64,000 nucleotides of DNA from Pseudomonas sp. PSKL.D1 (GTDB lineage: Bacteria; Pseudomonadota; Gammaproteobacteria; Pseudomonadales; Pseudomonadaceae): the NCBI RefSeq assembly GCF_028898945.1, contig NZ_CP118607.1, positions 2,838,001 to 2,902,000 on the forward strand, written 5' to 3'. Positions 15,783 to 24,397 of this stretch are shown here, in pieces. The first letter of the stretch is position 1. Every line of letters starts with the position of its first letter. The notes below the pieces were generated by a model. That model ran no database searches, was not told the DNA's origin, and saw nothing but the letters and a program-made list of their open reading frames with translations. Both the position numbers and the translations under genes were made by a program.

Positions 15783-17366
15783 TCAGAGCACCTTGAACCC
15801 GTGGGTGCCGTCTCGCTCCAGTTGGGCGATCAGGCCGAATTCCCAGTCGAGGTAGCCCTGCATGGCTTCACGCGGGTTGTCGGTGCCCTCGTAGGGGCGC
15901 CGGTAGCGGTCGCTGCGGGGAACTGCAAGGCGGGTTTCGCCGGTTTCCAGCGGTTGGCCGGCGGCTATCCACTGGGCAGTGCCGCCTTCGAGCACGTACA
16001 CCGGGGTGCGGGTCAGGGCTTGCAGGTCGTGGGCGGCGAAGCGTGCCAGCAGGCTGCTGCCACAGGTCAGCACGTAGCGCTGTGCCTGGGGTACGTGCTC
16101 CAGCGCTTCGGCCAACTGCGCGCGGATGGCCCAGTGGGCGCCGGGGATGTGGCGTTTGACGTAGTTGGCACTGGTGGTGAAGTCCAGCAGCACGGTGCCG
16201 TCTTCCTGCAACCAGTCGGCCAGTTGCGCAACGCCGATTTCGCTGGCGGTCGGCAATCCGGGCAGGGGAGGCTGCCATTCGCCTTGGGCACTGAAGTCGG
16301 CTTCGGCCAACCCGTCCAGCACAGCCACCTCCCAGCCCATTTGTGCCAGCCACGAGGCACTCATGTTGGCACGCACGCCATCGTTATCCAACAGCACGAT
16401 GCGCGCCCCGCGTACGCTGGCCACGTGGTCGGTTTCCTGTACCAGTTGCCCGCCGGGTACAGAGCGGCTGCCGGGCAGGTGGGCGGCGGTGTATTCCTCA
16501 GGGGTACGCACGTCGAACAGGTAGGTGGTGCGCGTGCTGTCGGCTTGCCAGTCGGCCAGGCCAACCGTGGTCAGGCGCAGCACACCGGCGCGGTCGGCGA
16601 CTGCGCGGGCCTGTTGCCCGGCGTGGCTGCGGGTACCGGCGCTGACCTCGGTAAAGCGGCGCTCCTGGCCGTGGGCAAGCTGCTGACCGGCCAGGGTCCA
16701 GCCAATGGTGCCATTGCGCAGGGCCGCCACCGGGTTGGGGATGCCGGCGTTCACCAGCGACTGGGTACCGATGATGCTGCGGGTGCGCCCGGCGCAGTTG
16801 ACGATCACCTGGGTGGCCGGGTCCGGGGCCAGCTCGGCCACGCGCAGTACCAGTTCGGCACCGGGCACGCTGATGCCGCCGGGGATGCTCATGGTCTGGT
16901 ACTCGTCGAAACGGCGGGCATCGAGCACCACCACGTTGGCCTTGGCATCAAGCAGCGCCTGCACCTGCTCGGCGGCCAGTGACGGGGTGTGGCGCACGCT
17001 TTCAACCAGCTCGCCAAACGCTTTGCTCGGCACGTTGACGTCACGGAACAACTCACCGCCAGCGGCGCGCCAGCCCGCCAGGCCGCCCTCTAGCAGGGCT
17101 ACGTTGGTGTAGCCCAGTGCCCGCAGGCGTTCGGCAGCCGTTGCGGCCAGGCCTTCACCATCGTCGTACAGGGTGACGGCGGTGTCGCGCCGCGGTACCC
17201 GGGCGTACACCTCGATTTCCAGTTTCGACAGCGGGATGTTGACGGCGAACAACGGGTGCTCCTGTGCGTACGGGTCTTCCTCGCGAACATCGATCAGGGC
17301 CAGTTCTTCGCGGGCCAGCAAGGCCCGGCGGATGTCATGCAAGCTTCGGGTGACAGGGTTGCTCAT
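15783..17366 (-). CDS. Four-rhodanese-domain sulfurtransferase
   Basis: 527 residues containing four consecutive rhodanese domains. Domain 2 has an active-site loop with Cys191 (NCAGRTRSIIG) and domain 4 has Cys435 (TCGSSLLARF). In domains 1 and 3 the catalytic Cys is replaced (LYDDGEG around 67-72 and LDNDGVR around 326-332), so they are probably structural. The protein transfers sulfane sulfur between thiols. The ATG at 17366 overlaps the stop of the thiol dioxygenase gene by 4 bases, a pairing that fits handling of persulfide or sulfite produced during thiol oxidation. The longer in-frame extension to 17693 runs inside the dioxygenase gene and is spurious. Confidence 0.92.
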   Translation of the reverse strand: MSNPVTRSLHDIRRALLAREELALIDVREEDPYAQEHPLFAVNIPLSKLEIEVYARVPRRDTAVTLYDDGEGLAATAAERLRALGYTNVALLEGGLAGWRAAGGELFRDVNVPSKAFGELVESVRHTPSLAAEQVQALLDAKANVVVLDARRFDEYQTMSIPGGISVPGAELVLRVAELAPDPATQVIVNCAGRTRSIIGTQSLVNAGIPNPVAALRNGTIGWTLAGQQLAHGQERRFTEVSAGTRSHAGQQARAVADRAGVLRLTTVGLADWQADSTRTTYLFDVRTPEEYTAAHLPGSRSVPGGQLVQETDHVASVRGARIVLLDNDGVRANMSASWLAQMGWEVAVLDGLAEADFSAQGEWQPPLPGLPTASEIGVAQLADWLQEDGTVLLDFTTSANYVKRHIPGAHWAIRAQLAEALEHVPQAQRYVLTCGSSLLARFAAHDLQALTRTPVYVLEGGTAQWIAAGQPLETGETRLAVPRSDRYRRPYEGTDNPREAMQGYLDWEFGLIAQLERDGTHGFKVL

Positions 17367-17971
17367 GGGGCGACGCTCTCTTTGGACAGGTCCCAGATGT
17401 TGGGCAGGCGGGTATTGGAATAGCCGGAAATAAAGGGTTTTTCGGTGCCGTCGGGCAAGTACACGGCGCGGCTGACCGCGCCGATATTGGCGCCATACAC
17501 ATGAATGCTGATCGACACCCGGTCGCTGAAGGCGTTGCTGACCTGGTGGATATCGCCAATGCGCGGCGAAACCGCCTCCACGTGGCCGGGGTCGATGCGC
17601 ACCGGCGCGCCGCTGGGCACCAGGGCGCCCTGCGGGTTGCGGGCGAACCCTTGGGAATATTCGGCGCCGCGCAGCATGCCGATCAGGCCCCACACGCGGT
17701 GGTCGTGAATCGGGGTTTGCTGCCCCGGGCCCCAGACAAAGCTGACCACTGAGAAACGCTGGCGCGAATCGCAGTGCAGCAAGAATTGCTGGTAACGCGT
17801 CGGGTCGGGTTGGGCCAGCTCATCGGGTAGCCAGTCGTCGTGGGCAACCAGGCTGCGCAACAGGCCTTGGCCGTGGTCGAGCAGGGTGGCTTCGTCGGGT
17901 TGCCGGTCCAGCAGGTCGGCGAGGGCGCCGATGAAATGACGCAGGCGGTCGGGGCGCGATGGTTGGCTCAT
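17363..17971 (-). CDS. 3-Mercaptopropionate dioxygenase / cysteine dioxygenase-family thiol dioxygenase (Gln-type)
   Basis: 202 residues. Cupin iron ligands are His89 and His91 (TPIHDHRVWGLIGMLRG) and His142 (GDIHQVSN). It carries Gln62, Tyr159 and Arg168, the residues that characterise the Gln-type enzymes exemplified by the Pseudomonas aeruginosa 3-mercaptopropionate dioxygenase, instead of the Arg60 of mammalian cysteine dioxygenase. It oxidises a thiol to the sulfinate with O2 and Fe(II), in the cytoplasm. It is translationally coupled to the multi-rhodanese protein and divergent from an SsuD-like monooxygenase, so a role in organosulfur catabolism is likely. Confidence 0.9.
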   Translation of the reverse strand: MSQPSRPDRLRHFIGALADLLDRQPDEATLLDHGQGLLRSLVAHDDWLPDELAQPDPTRYQQFLLHCDSRQRFSVVSFVWGPGQQTPIHDHRVWGLIGMLRGAEYSQGFARNPQGALVPSGAPVRIDPGHVEAVSPRIGDIHQVSNAFSDRVSISIHVYGANIGAVSRAVYLPDGTEKPFISGYSNTRLPNIWDLSKESVAP

Positions 17972-18045
17972 GGTTCAGGCTCTGCGTAGGGTTTCCGATA
18001 ACCCTAGCAAACACCCTGATTATTCTCAAAATTCAAATTATGCAT

Positions 18046-18060
18046 AAGCTAATATGCAAT
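18046..18060. promoter_or_regulatory. AT-rich motif shared with another sulfur-gene promoter
   Basis: AAGCTAATATGCAAT lies in the AT-rich divergent promoter region between the thiol dioxygenase and the SsuD-like gene. A near-identical AAGCTAAGTATGCAAT is found at 25618-25633 upstream of the second SsuD-like gene, and a looser version at 32906-32924. A CysB-type sulfur-starvation site is the natural guess, but this is inference. Confidence 0.45.
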
Positions 18061-18228
18061 TACTGCATTTACAGTCACGCCATTATGCTTTCAAATTCGC
18101 TCATGACCGTGGCATTAGGTTATGCCAAAAGCGCATTTCACAGCCCGGTTTATACGTTTTAGTTTATTAACTGTCGCGTATTTAGATTAAAAACGCATAT
18201 TCGAACCTCCCTGACCAAGGTCCCTCCC

Positions 18229-19299
18229 ATGAGCGTTCAATTCATCGGCATGATCGGCCATCGGCTGTCTTCGGAAACCCACGAGCCTGAAGGCCCGATT
18301 CTCGACAAGGCGTACATCACCCGCTTCGCCCAAGCCCACGAACAGGCGGGGTTCGATCGTATCCTGGTGGGCTACTGGTCTGATCAGCCGGACGGTTTTC
18401 TGGTGACTGCCCTGGCGGGCCTGGCGACCTCGCGCATTCATTTTTTGCTGGCGCACCGCCCCGGTTTCGTTGCCCCGACGCTGGCCGCACGCAAGCTGGC
18501 AACCCTCGAACACCTGCTCGACGGCCGCCTGGCTGTGCATGTGATCAGCGGCGGCAGCGACAACGAGCAGCGCAAGGACGGCGATTACCTGGACCACGAC
18601 CAACGCTACGCCCGCACCGACGAGTTTCTTGAGGTGGTGCGCAAGGTGTGGACACAGGCCGAGCCTTTCGACCACGCGGGCGCCCATTATCAGGCGCAAG
18701 GCGCGTTCTCGGCGATCAAGCCCTTGCAGCAGCCCCACCTGCCGATCTACTTCGGGGGTTCTTCCCCGGCTGCCCTCGAAGTGGCTGGCAAGCACGCCGA
18801 TGTGTTTGCCTTGTGGGGCGAGTCGCTGGAGCAGACAGCCGAAACCATTGCTGCGGTGCGTGCGCAAGCCGCACGCCACGGCCGCGAGGTGCAGTTCAGC
18901 GTGTCGTTTCGCCCGATCATTGCCGCCACTGAAGAAGCCGCTTGGGCAAAGGCCGAGGGCATTCTCGGCCAGGCCCGTGCGCGCCTCGAACGCGCCGGGC
19001 CGGTGATTGCCAACAAGCCGCAGAGTGTGGGCGCCCAGCGCTTGCTGGACACGGTGGCCAAGGGCGAACGCGTCGATCAGCGGCTTTGGACCGGCATCGC
19101 CGCGCTGGTGGGCGGCGGGCACAACTCCACCGCACTGGTCGGCACCCCGGAGCAGGTGGCCGATGCTCTGCTGGCCTACTACGACCTGGGCGTCACGCGC
19201 TTTTTGATCCGCGGCTTCGACCCGCTCGAGGATGCCGAGGACTACGGCCGCGAACTGATCCCGCTGACCCGCGCCAAGGTTGCCGCGCGCAACGCCTGA
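18229..19299 (+). CDS. SsuD-like FMNH2-dependent (LLM class) monooxygenase
   Basis: 356 residues of the bacterial luciferase-like fold, closest in pattern to alkanesulfonate monooxygenases: VQFIGMIGHRLSSETH at the start, LAHRPGFVAPTLAARKLATLEHL, VHVISGGSDNEQRKDGDYLDHDQRYARTDEFLEVVRKVWT, and the C-terminal ALVGTPEQVADALLAYYDLGVTRFLIRGFDP. The family cleaves C-S bonds of sulfonates or sulfones, releasing sulfite, with FMNH2 from a separate reductase that is not encoded here. AAGG lies 9 bases before the ATG. It is followed by an SsuA-like binding protein and a DszA-like monooxygenase in the same direction. Confidence 0.9.
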   Translation: MSVQFIGMIGHRLSSETHEPEGPILDKAYITRFAQAHEQAGFDRILVGYWSDQPDGFLVTALAGLATSRIHFLLAHRPGFVAPTLAARKLATLEHLLDGRLAVHVISGGSDNEQRKDGDYLDHDQRYARTDEFLEVVRKVWTQAEPFDHAGAHYQAQGAFSAIKPLQQPHLPIYFGGSSPAALEVAGKHADVFALWGESLEQTAETIAAVRAQAARHGREVQFSVSFRPIIAATEEAAWAKAEGILGQARARLERAGPVIANKPQSVGAQRLLDTVAKGERVDQRLWTGIAALVGGGHNSTALVGTPEQVADALLAYYDLGVTRFLIRGFDPLEDAEDYGRELIPLTRAKVAARNA

Positions 19300-19378
19300 A
19301 ACTTAATTTCATCAAGTAACGACGAGACCGCACGCGCGGATCGCCATGCCATGCCCCACGGGGTATCTGGAGACGAAC

Positions 19379-20317
19379 GTGCGCTACCTCAAACAATTGG
19401 CCGCCGGTGTGCTGGCCGCCTCACTGAGCCTGTCGGCCGCCGCGCAAACACTGGTTGTCGGCGACCAAAGCTTCAACGCCAGAGCCGTGATGGAAGCGGC
19501 CGGTGTGCTCGACAACCTGCCGTATACCCTGGAATGGAAGCAGTTCACCGCAGGCTCCCCTGTGGCGGAAGCCCTCAACGTCGGCAGCCTGGACATCGGC
19601 CTGCTGGGCGATGCGCCGCCGCTGTTTCTCGGTGCACTCGGTGCGCCGATCAAGGTCATCGCCGTCAGCCGGCAGAACCTTGACGGTGTCGCAATCCTGG
19701 CCCGCAAGGACTCGAACATCCATAGCCTGGCCGACCTGCGCGGCAAACGGGCAGCCATCTGGAAGGGGTCCTGGAGCCAGCAACTGCTGTTCAACGCACT
19801 CGACAAAGCTGACGTGCCCCGTGATGCACTGGAGCTGCGTTACCTCAGTGCGCTGGATGCCTCCCACGCGCTGGACGGCGGCTCGGTGGATGTGATTGCC
19901 ACCTGGGAACCCTATGTCACCCAGCAAGAGCGCCAAGGCGCACGGGTGCTGGCCACCGCCGAAGGGCTTATTCCGGCGCAGAGCTTCGTGGTGGCCAATG
20001 CCAAAGCAGTGGACGCCAAGCGGGCGCAGATCAGCGACTTCCTGCAGCGCTTGAAAAAGGCCCGCGAGTGGACCCTGAGCGACCCCGCCAACACCGAGGC
20101 TTATGCCGATGCCTGGGCCAAGCGTACCCGCGCCGACACCGAGATCGCCCGCGCCTGGTTTGCCCGCGCGCGTACCGACCTGGCCCCGCTCAGCCCACAG
20201 GTGATCGTGGATGCACAGAAGACCGTCGACTTTTTCGCCGGGCTTGGGCTGATCAAGGGTTATCCGGCGGGGGAGCTGTTTGATACCTCGTTCGGGCCCT
20301 CCATTGGCGGCGACTGA
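19379..20317 (+). CDS. SsuA/TauA-like aliphatic sulfonate-binding protein
   Basis: 312 residues from a GTG start that has GGAG 6 bases upstream. A signal peptide spans residues 1-20 (LKQLAAGVLAASLSLSAAAQ). The mature part is the NitT/SsuA-type binding fold (VGDQSFNARAVMEAAGVLDNLPYTLEWKQFTAGSPVAEALNVGSLDIGLLGDAPP). It should deliver sulfonates or sulfate esters to an ABC permease, yet no ssuB/ssuC genes are adjacent. It must use a system elsewhere or share one. It lies 79 bp after the SsuD-like gene and precedes a REP pair. Confidence 0.88.
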   Translation: MRYLKQLAAGVLAASLSLSAAAQTLVVGDQSFNARAVMEAAGVLDNLPYTLEWKQFTAGSPVAEALNVGSLDIGLLGDAPPLFLGALGAPIKVIAVSRQNLDGVAILARKDSNIHSLADLRGKRAAIWKGSWSQQLLFNALDKADVPRDALELRYLSALDASHALDGGSVDVIATWEPYVTQQERQGARVLATAEGLIPAQSFVVANAKAVDAKRAQISDFLQRLKKAREWTLSDPANTEAYADAWAKRTRADTEIARAWFARARTDLAPLSPQVIVDAQKTVDFFAGLGLIKGYPAGELFDTSFGPSIGGD

Positions 20318-20336
20318 GCCAGCCTGCACGGGCCCT

Positions 20337-20400
20337 ATCGCGGATGAATCCGCTCCTACAGAGGGAACGCAGCCCCTGTAGGAGCGGATTTATCCGCGAT
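20337..20400. repeat. REP pair (inverted)
   Basis: Two facing copies of the REP unit (ATCGCGGATGAATCCGC and GGAGCGGATTTATCCGC) are separated by ~15 bp. They lie between the binding protein and the DszA-like gene, where they could form a stem-loop that separates expression of the two. Confidence 0.85.
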
Positions 20401-20431
20401 GAAGCCAACACTATTCGCAAGGATTTTCACC

Positions 20432-21751
20432 ATGACCAAACGCCAGATCAAACTCGGTGCCCTGACCATGGGTTGCGGCGGCCCAGGCCGCCATAACCTG
20501 TGGCTCGACCCCGAACTGCCCGCCGACGCCAGCGTCAACATCGACTGGTACATCGACATTGCCCGCCAGGCCGAGGCAGCGCTGTTCGACCTGATGTTCA
20601 TCGTCGACAGCCAGTTCATCACCCCCGGGTCGCCGTCCCATTACCTGAACCGCCTGGAGCCGTTGACGCTGTTGTCGGCACTGGCGGTGACCACGCGCCA
20701 CATCGGCCTGGTCGGCACCCTTACCACGTCCTACAACGCCCCTTACAACGTGGCCCGCCGGCTCGCCTCGCTGGACCTGATCAGCAAAGGCCGCGCAGGC
20801 TGGAACGTGGTCACCAGCGGCGATGCCGGCACGGCCGGCAACTACGGGTTGGACGAGCATTACGATTACGACACCCGCTATGCCCGCGCCAAGGAACACG
20901 TGCAGGTGGTGCAGGGCCTGTGGCATTCGTATGAAGACGACGCCTTCCCCCGTGACCGGGCCACTGGCCGCTTCCTGGACCCGGGCAAGCTGCACGGGCT
21001 GGCGCACAAAGGGGAGTATTTTTCGGTGGTCGGCCCGCTGAACATCCAGCGTTCGCCGCAAGGGCAACCGGTGATCTTTCAGGCGGGTGACTCCGAGCAA
21101 GGCCGTGATCTTGGTGCTGCCACGGCGGATGTGGTGTTTACCCATGCAGCCAGTATCGAACAGGGCCAGGCGTTTTACCGCGACATCAAGGCACGTGCGA
21201 CACAGCTGGGGCGCGACCCGGAGCAGCTCCTGGTGCTGCCCGGTGCGGAAATCTACGTGGGCGACAACGACGCGCACGCCCGCGAAATAGAACGGCACTA
21301 CCATCAGCAGGACCACAGCTTCGAGCTGGCCCTGAAGGAGTTCGGGCGCAACTTCGGCTGGCATGATTTCAGCCAGTACGACCTCGATGCGCCGTTCCCG
21401 CAGCAAAGCCTTGAGTTTGCCCGCAGCAGTTTCTTCACCAACGCCAAGCGTATCGCCGACCAGGCTCGGGACAAGGGTTTCAGCTTGCGCCAGGCGGTCG
21501 AGTTCGGCCGGCAACTGCGGCCCGGGGCGTTTGTGGGGTCGGCGCCAACCGTGGCGGCGAAGATGGCTGAGTGGTTCGAGGCGCGGGCGCTGGATGGGTT
21601 CAACATCTACATTGGCCACCCCGGGCAGTTCCGTCGGTTCACCGAAGAGGTGGTGCCGTTGCTGCAGGAGCGGGGGCTGTATCGCACGGCGTATGAGGGC
21701 AATACCCTGCGGGAAAGCCTGGGGTTGGCGATCCCGCAGTTCGGCCGCTAA
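20432..21751 (+). CDS. DszA/NtaA/SnaA-family FMNH2-dependent monooxygenase
   Basis: 439 residues, the length of the NtaA/SnaA/DszA subgroup of luciferase-like monooxygenases. Family blocks seen are DLMFIVDSQF, NAPYNVARRLASLDLISKGRAGWNVVTS, NYGLDEHYDYDTRYARAKEHVQVVQGLW, and the C-terminal DGFNIYIGHPGQFRRFTEEVVPLLQERGLYR. Members oxidise sulfones, chelators or other heterocycles. Among sulfur genes a sulfone or thio-compound is the likely substrate. The ATG at 20432 has AAGGATTTTCACC upstream; the in-frame extension to 20399 lies in the REP element. It converges with the TonB receptor. Confidence 0.9.
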   Translation: MTKRQIKLGALTMGCGGPGRHNLWLDPELPADASVNIDWYIDIARQAEAALFDLMFIVDSQFITPGSPSHYLNRLEPLTLLSALAVTTRHIGLVGTLTTSYNAPYNVARRLASLDLISKGRAGWNVVTSGDAGTAGNYGLDEHYDYDTRYARAKEHVQVVQGLWHSYEDDAFPRDRATGRFLDPGKLHGLAHKGEYFSVVGPLNIQRSPQGQPVIFQAGDSEQGRDLGAATADVVFTHAASIEQGQAFYRDIKARATQLGRDPEQLLVLPGAEIYVGDNDAHAREIERHYHQQDHSFELALKEFGRNFGWHDFSQYDLDAPFPQQSLEFARSSFFTNAKRIADQARDKGFSLRQAVEFGRQLRPGAFVGSAPTVAAKMAEWFEARALDGFNIYIGHPGQFRRFTEEVVPLLQERGLYRTAYEGNTLRESLGLAIPQFGR

Positions 21752-21757
21752 GCGCTT

Positions 21758-24232
21758 TTAGAAGTCATACGCCAGCTTGGTGTACCAATACCCGCCGCCC
21801 GGATGGAACGGCGGGTTGCCGTAGGCGGCCTGGTTGCCATTAGGGTTGTAAACGCCGTTTTTGTCCGGGCGCACGTTGAAGATGTTGGTGCCGCCCAGGC
21901 TCACCGTCAGGCTGTCGAACAACAGGTAGCTCAAGTCCAGGTCGGTGATCCACTTGGCACCGAAGCTGCGGTCCTGAGCGGGGTTTTGCTGCCAGGTCTC
22001 GACCTTGCCGTAACGGGTGGTTTGCAGGGTGCCGGTGAAGTTGCCGAGCAGCCATTGCCCGCCCAGCACCCATTTGGTCTTGGGCGACGCTGCCACCAGG
22101 TCGCCCTCACGGCCATGGCCCACCACCTGAATACCGGCATCGGCCAGCGCCTGCGGCGTGTTGCGGGTGCCGCGCACGGTGGTCTTGTTCCAGTTGAAAC
22201 CCAGGGTCCAGCGCACATCACCAAACGCGCCGAATTCGCTGGTGTGGTCGGCCACCAGGTCGAGCCCGCGGGTGCGGGTGTCGAAGGCATTGGTGTAGTA
22301 GTTGATCCAGGTGGTGCGGGCCAGGCCGAGCGATTCGAGGATGTCGCCAACCGCACCGGCACCGCCTGCACGGTCGTAGATGTTCTCGGTGAGCAGGATG
22401 CGGTCGTCGATGTCGATCACGTAGGCGTCCAGCGTCACGCTGGTGCGCCGCGCCGGTTGCCAGGTGATGCCCAGGCCGGCATTGCGTGATTTTTCCGGGT
22501 CCAGCGAGTCGCCGCCAAAGGCCTTGGCCGCGGCGCTGCCGGGGGCGACGGTGCGGCGCAGGGCCGGGACCACGTTGCCATTGGCGTCCAGCGCGGTGCG
22601 GTTGTCGCTGACGGTGTAGCCGGTCTGGGTCAGCGACGGCGCACGAAAACCGCTGCCCAGCGTGCCGCGTACGGCCACGGTTTGGGTCAGCTCATAACGC
22701 GAGTTGAGCTTGAAGCTGGCCGTGTTGCCGGACTCGTCATCGTAATGCTCAAAGCGTGCGGCGGTGCCCAGGTACCAGCGGGGCGTCAGGTCGAAACCCA
22801 GGTCGAGGTAGGCGGCGTAGTTGTTGCGCTTCACATCGGCTTCGTCTTCCGGGCGAATGGTCAACGCCGCCTGGGCACCCACGGCGGTCTGGCCGTTGGC
22901 CAGGGCGTACAGTGGGTTGGGGCTGCCGTCGGCCAGTGTGGCCGGGTAGGTGTAGGGGCCAACGCTGTAGGCAACCGGGTCGCCGGCAAAGGTACGGAAC
23001 CGCTCCCAGCGGTGCTCCAGGCCGGCCGACACGCGGGTCGGCACCGCCAGCCCGAACAGCCCGTCGAAGGCGCGGCTGATGTCCAGGTTGTTCACCCACT
23101 GGTCGAACTGCAAGGTGGCCAGGTCGTCGAAGGAGGTGGGCGAGGCCGGGCCGTAGGTGGGGTTGATGGTCAGGTCGCTGGACTGTTCGTTCTTGTTGCG
23201 CCCGTAGGTGGTGGACAGGTCCCAGTCCCAGGCACCGGCGGCGCCTTTGGCGCCGAGCAGCCACTGGTAGTCGGTGTCCTTGATGTTGTTGAGGGGGAAG
23301 TAACCGTCCGGGAACAGCTCGGGGATCGAGGCATTGCTGTTGGGCAAGCGGTAGTTGTTGTAGGCCTCAAGCTTGCGTTCGGCGTAGGTGGCGAACGAGT
23401 ACAGCTTCAAATCGTCGCTCAGGGGCAGTTCGGCGTTGTAACCCAGGCTGAACGCGCGCAGGTCGGGGTCGCCGTTTTTCACGGCCTGGTGGTCCCAGGC
23501 GGCTTGGCGATCATCCTCGAAGTAGGCGCGGTAATCGGGGGCGGCCTTGTCGATCCAGTTGGCCGTGCCGCGTTTGCGGGCTTCGCCCGAAAGGTGCAGA
23601 AAACCGCCGTCACCCAGGGTAAAGCCCTGGTCACCCGCCATTTTGATGGTTTCGCCCTGGCCGCTGTACAGCTGGCCGTAGCTGCTTTCGTAATGGCCGC
23701 CACTGCTGGCGCTCTTGAGGATGATGTTGATCACCCCGGCCACGGCGTCGGAACCGTATTGGGCGGCGGCGCTGTCCTTTAGCACTTCGATGTGCGACAC
23801 GGCGCTGACCGGGATCATGTCGATGTCGACTGCGTTGGCGCCGCTGTTGTCGGTGGAGCCGCTGGCCGGCACGGCGCTGTTGTGGCGCCGCTTACCGTTG
23901 ACCAGCACCAGGGTGTATGCGGGGCCGAGGCTACGGTTGCTCAACGGCCGTACGCCCGACTGGAAGCCAGCGATGTTGGTGCCGAAATTGAACGAGGGCA
24001 GTAGTTTGGCGATGGCTTCGGACAGTTCGGCGCGGCCGGTGCGCAGCAGTTGTTCGCTGCTGATCACGTCGATGGGTGCCGGGCTGTCGGCGACGGTGCG
24101 CTGGTTGCCGCGTACGCCGGTGGAAATCACCGTGACGGTGCTCAGGCGTGGGTCTTCGGGGGTGGTATCGGCGAAGGCCTGCGGGGTAAGCAGGCAGGCC
24201 AGGGGCAGGGCGATGAAAGGCGGTTTGAACAT
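21758..24232 (-). CDS. TonB-dependent outer-membrane receptor
   Basis: 824 residues. It has a signal peptide (residues 1-22, ending QAFA), then a plug domain (APIDVISSEQLLRTGRAELSEAIAKLLPSFNFGTN, VLVNGKRRHNSA, VSHIEVLKDSAAAQYGSDAVAGVINIIL), then a ~600-residue beta-barrel closing with an aromatic C-terminal residue (YWYTKLAYDF). The ATG at 24232 is preceded by GAGG. It imports a scarce ligand through the outer membrane using TonB energy. Placed between sulfonate monooxygenases and facing the same way as an SsuD-like gene, it probably takes up an organosulfur compound rather than a siderophore, but the ligand cannot be read from sequence. Confidence 0.92.
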   Translation of the reverse strand: MFKPPFIALPLACLLTPQAFADTTPEDPRLSTVTVISTGVRGNQRTVADSPAPIDVISSEQLLRTGRAELSEAIAKLLPSFNFGTNIAGFQSGVRPLSNRSLGPAYTLVLVNGKRRHNSAVPASGSTDNSGANAVDIDMIPVSAVSHIEVLKDSAAAQYGSDAVAGVINIILKSASSGGHYESSYGQLYSGQGETIKMAGDQGFTLGDGGFLHLSGEARKRGTANWIDKAAPDYRAYFEDDRQAAWDHQAVKNGDPDLRAFSLGYNAELPLSDDLKLYSFATYAERKLEAYNNYRLPNSNASIPELFPDGYFPLNNIKDTDYQWLLGAKGAAGAWDWDLSTTYGRNKNEQSSDLTINPTYGPASPTSFDDLATLQFDQWVNNLDISRAFDGLFGLAVPTRVSAGLEHRWERFRTFAGDPVAYSVGPYTYPATLADGSPNPLYALANGQTAVGAQAALTIRPEDEADVKRNNYAAYLDLGFDLTPRWYLGTAARFEHYDDESGNTASFKLNSRYELTQTVAVRGTLGSGFRAPSLTQTGYTVSDNRTALDANGNVVPALRRTVAPGSAAAKAFGGDSLDPEKSRNAGLGITWQPARRTSVTLDAYVIDIDDRILLTENIYDRAGGAGAVGDILESLGLARTTWINYYTNAFDTRTRGLDLVADHTSEFGAFGDVRWTLGFNWNKTTVRGTRNTPQALADAGIQVVGHGREGDLVAASPKTKWVLGGQWLLGNFTGTLQTTRYGKVETWQQNPAQDRSFGAKWITDLDLSYLLFDSLTVSLGGTNIFNVRPDKNGVYNPNGNQAAYGNPPFHPGGGYWYTKLAYDF

Positions 24233-24321
24233 CAGGGCCTCGAAATGCACGCAGGGGTACAGGCGCCAGGCCCGGTTTGGGCTGGCGGTGGGGTTTGAGA
24301 ATCGGGAATTGTGTTGGGGCT

Positions 24322-24383
24322 ATCGCGGCTGAAGCCGCTCCTACAGGAGGGGCGTCATTTGTAGGAGCGGTTTTAACCGCGAT
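24322..24383. repeat. REP pair (inverted)
   Basis: Two facing REP units (ATCGCGGCTGAAGCCGCTC and GGAGCGGTTTTAACCGC) occupy most of the gap between the SsuD-like gene and the TonB receptor start. Confidence 0.82.
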
Positions 24384-24397
24384 GGGGCCGGCTCAGA

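Noticed and set aside
15783..17693. Longer rhodanese protein starting at 17693
   Set aside because: The extra N-terminal part lies inside the thiol dioxygenase gene in another frame; the ATG at 17366 gives normal translational coupling.
17363..17971. Canonical Arg-type cysteine dioxygenase
   Set aside because: The Arg60 position is replaced by the Gln62-type arrangement with Arg168, which is characteristic of 3-mercaptopropionate dioxygenases.
22682..23782. Plus-strand frame of 366 residues antisense to the TonB receptor
   Set aside because: The receptor has intact plug and barrel motifs; the antisense product is a low-complexity Gly/Val/Gln-rich sequence.
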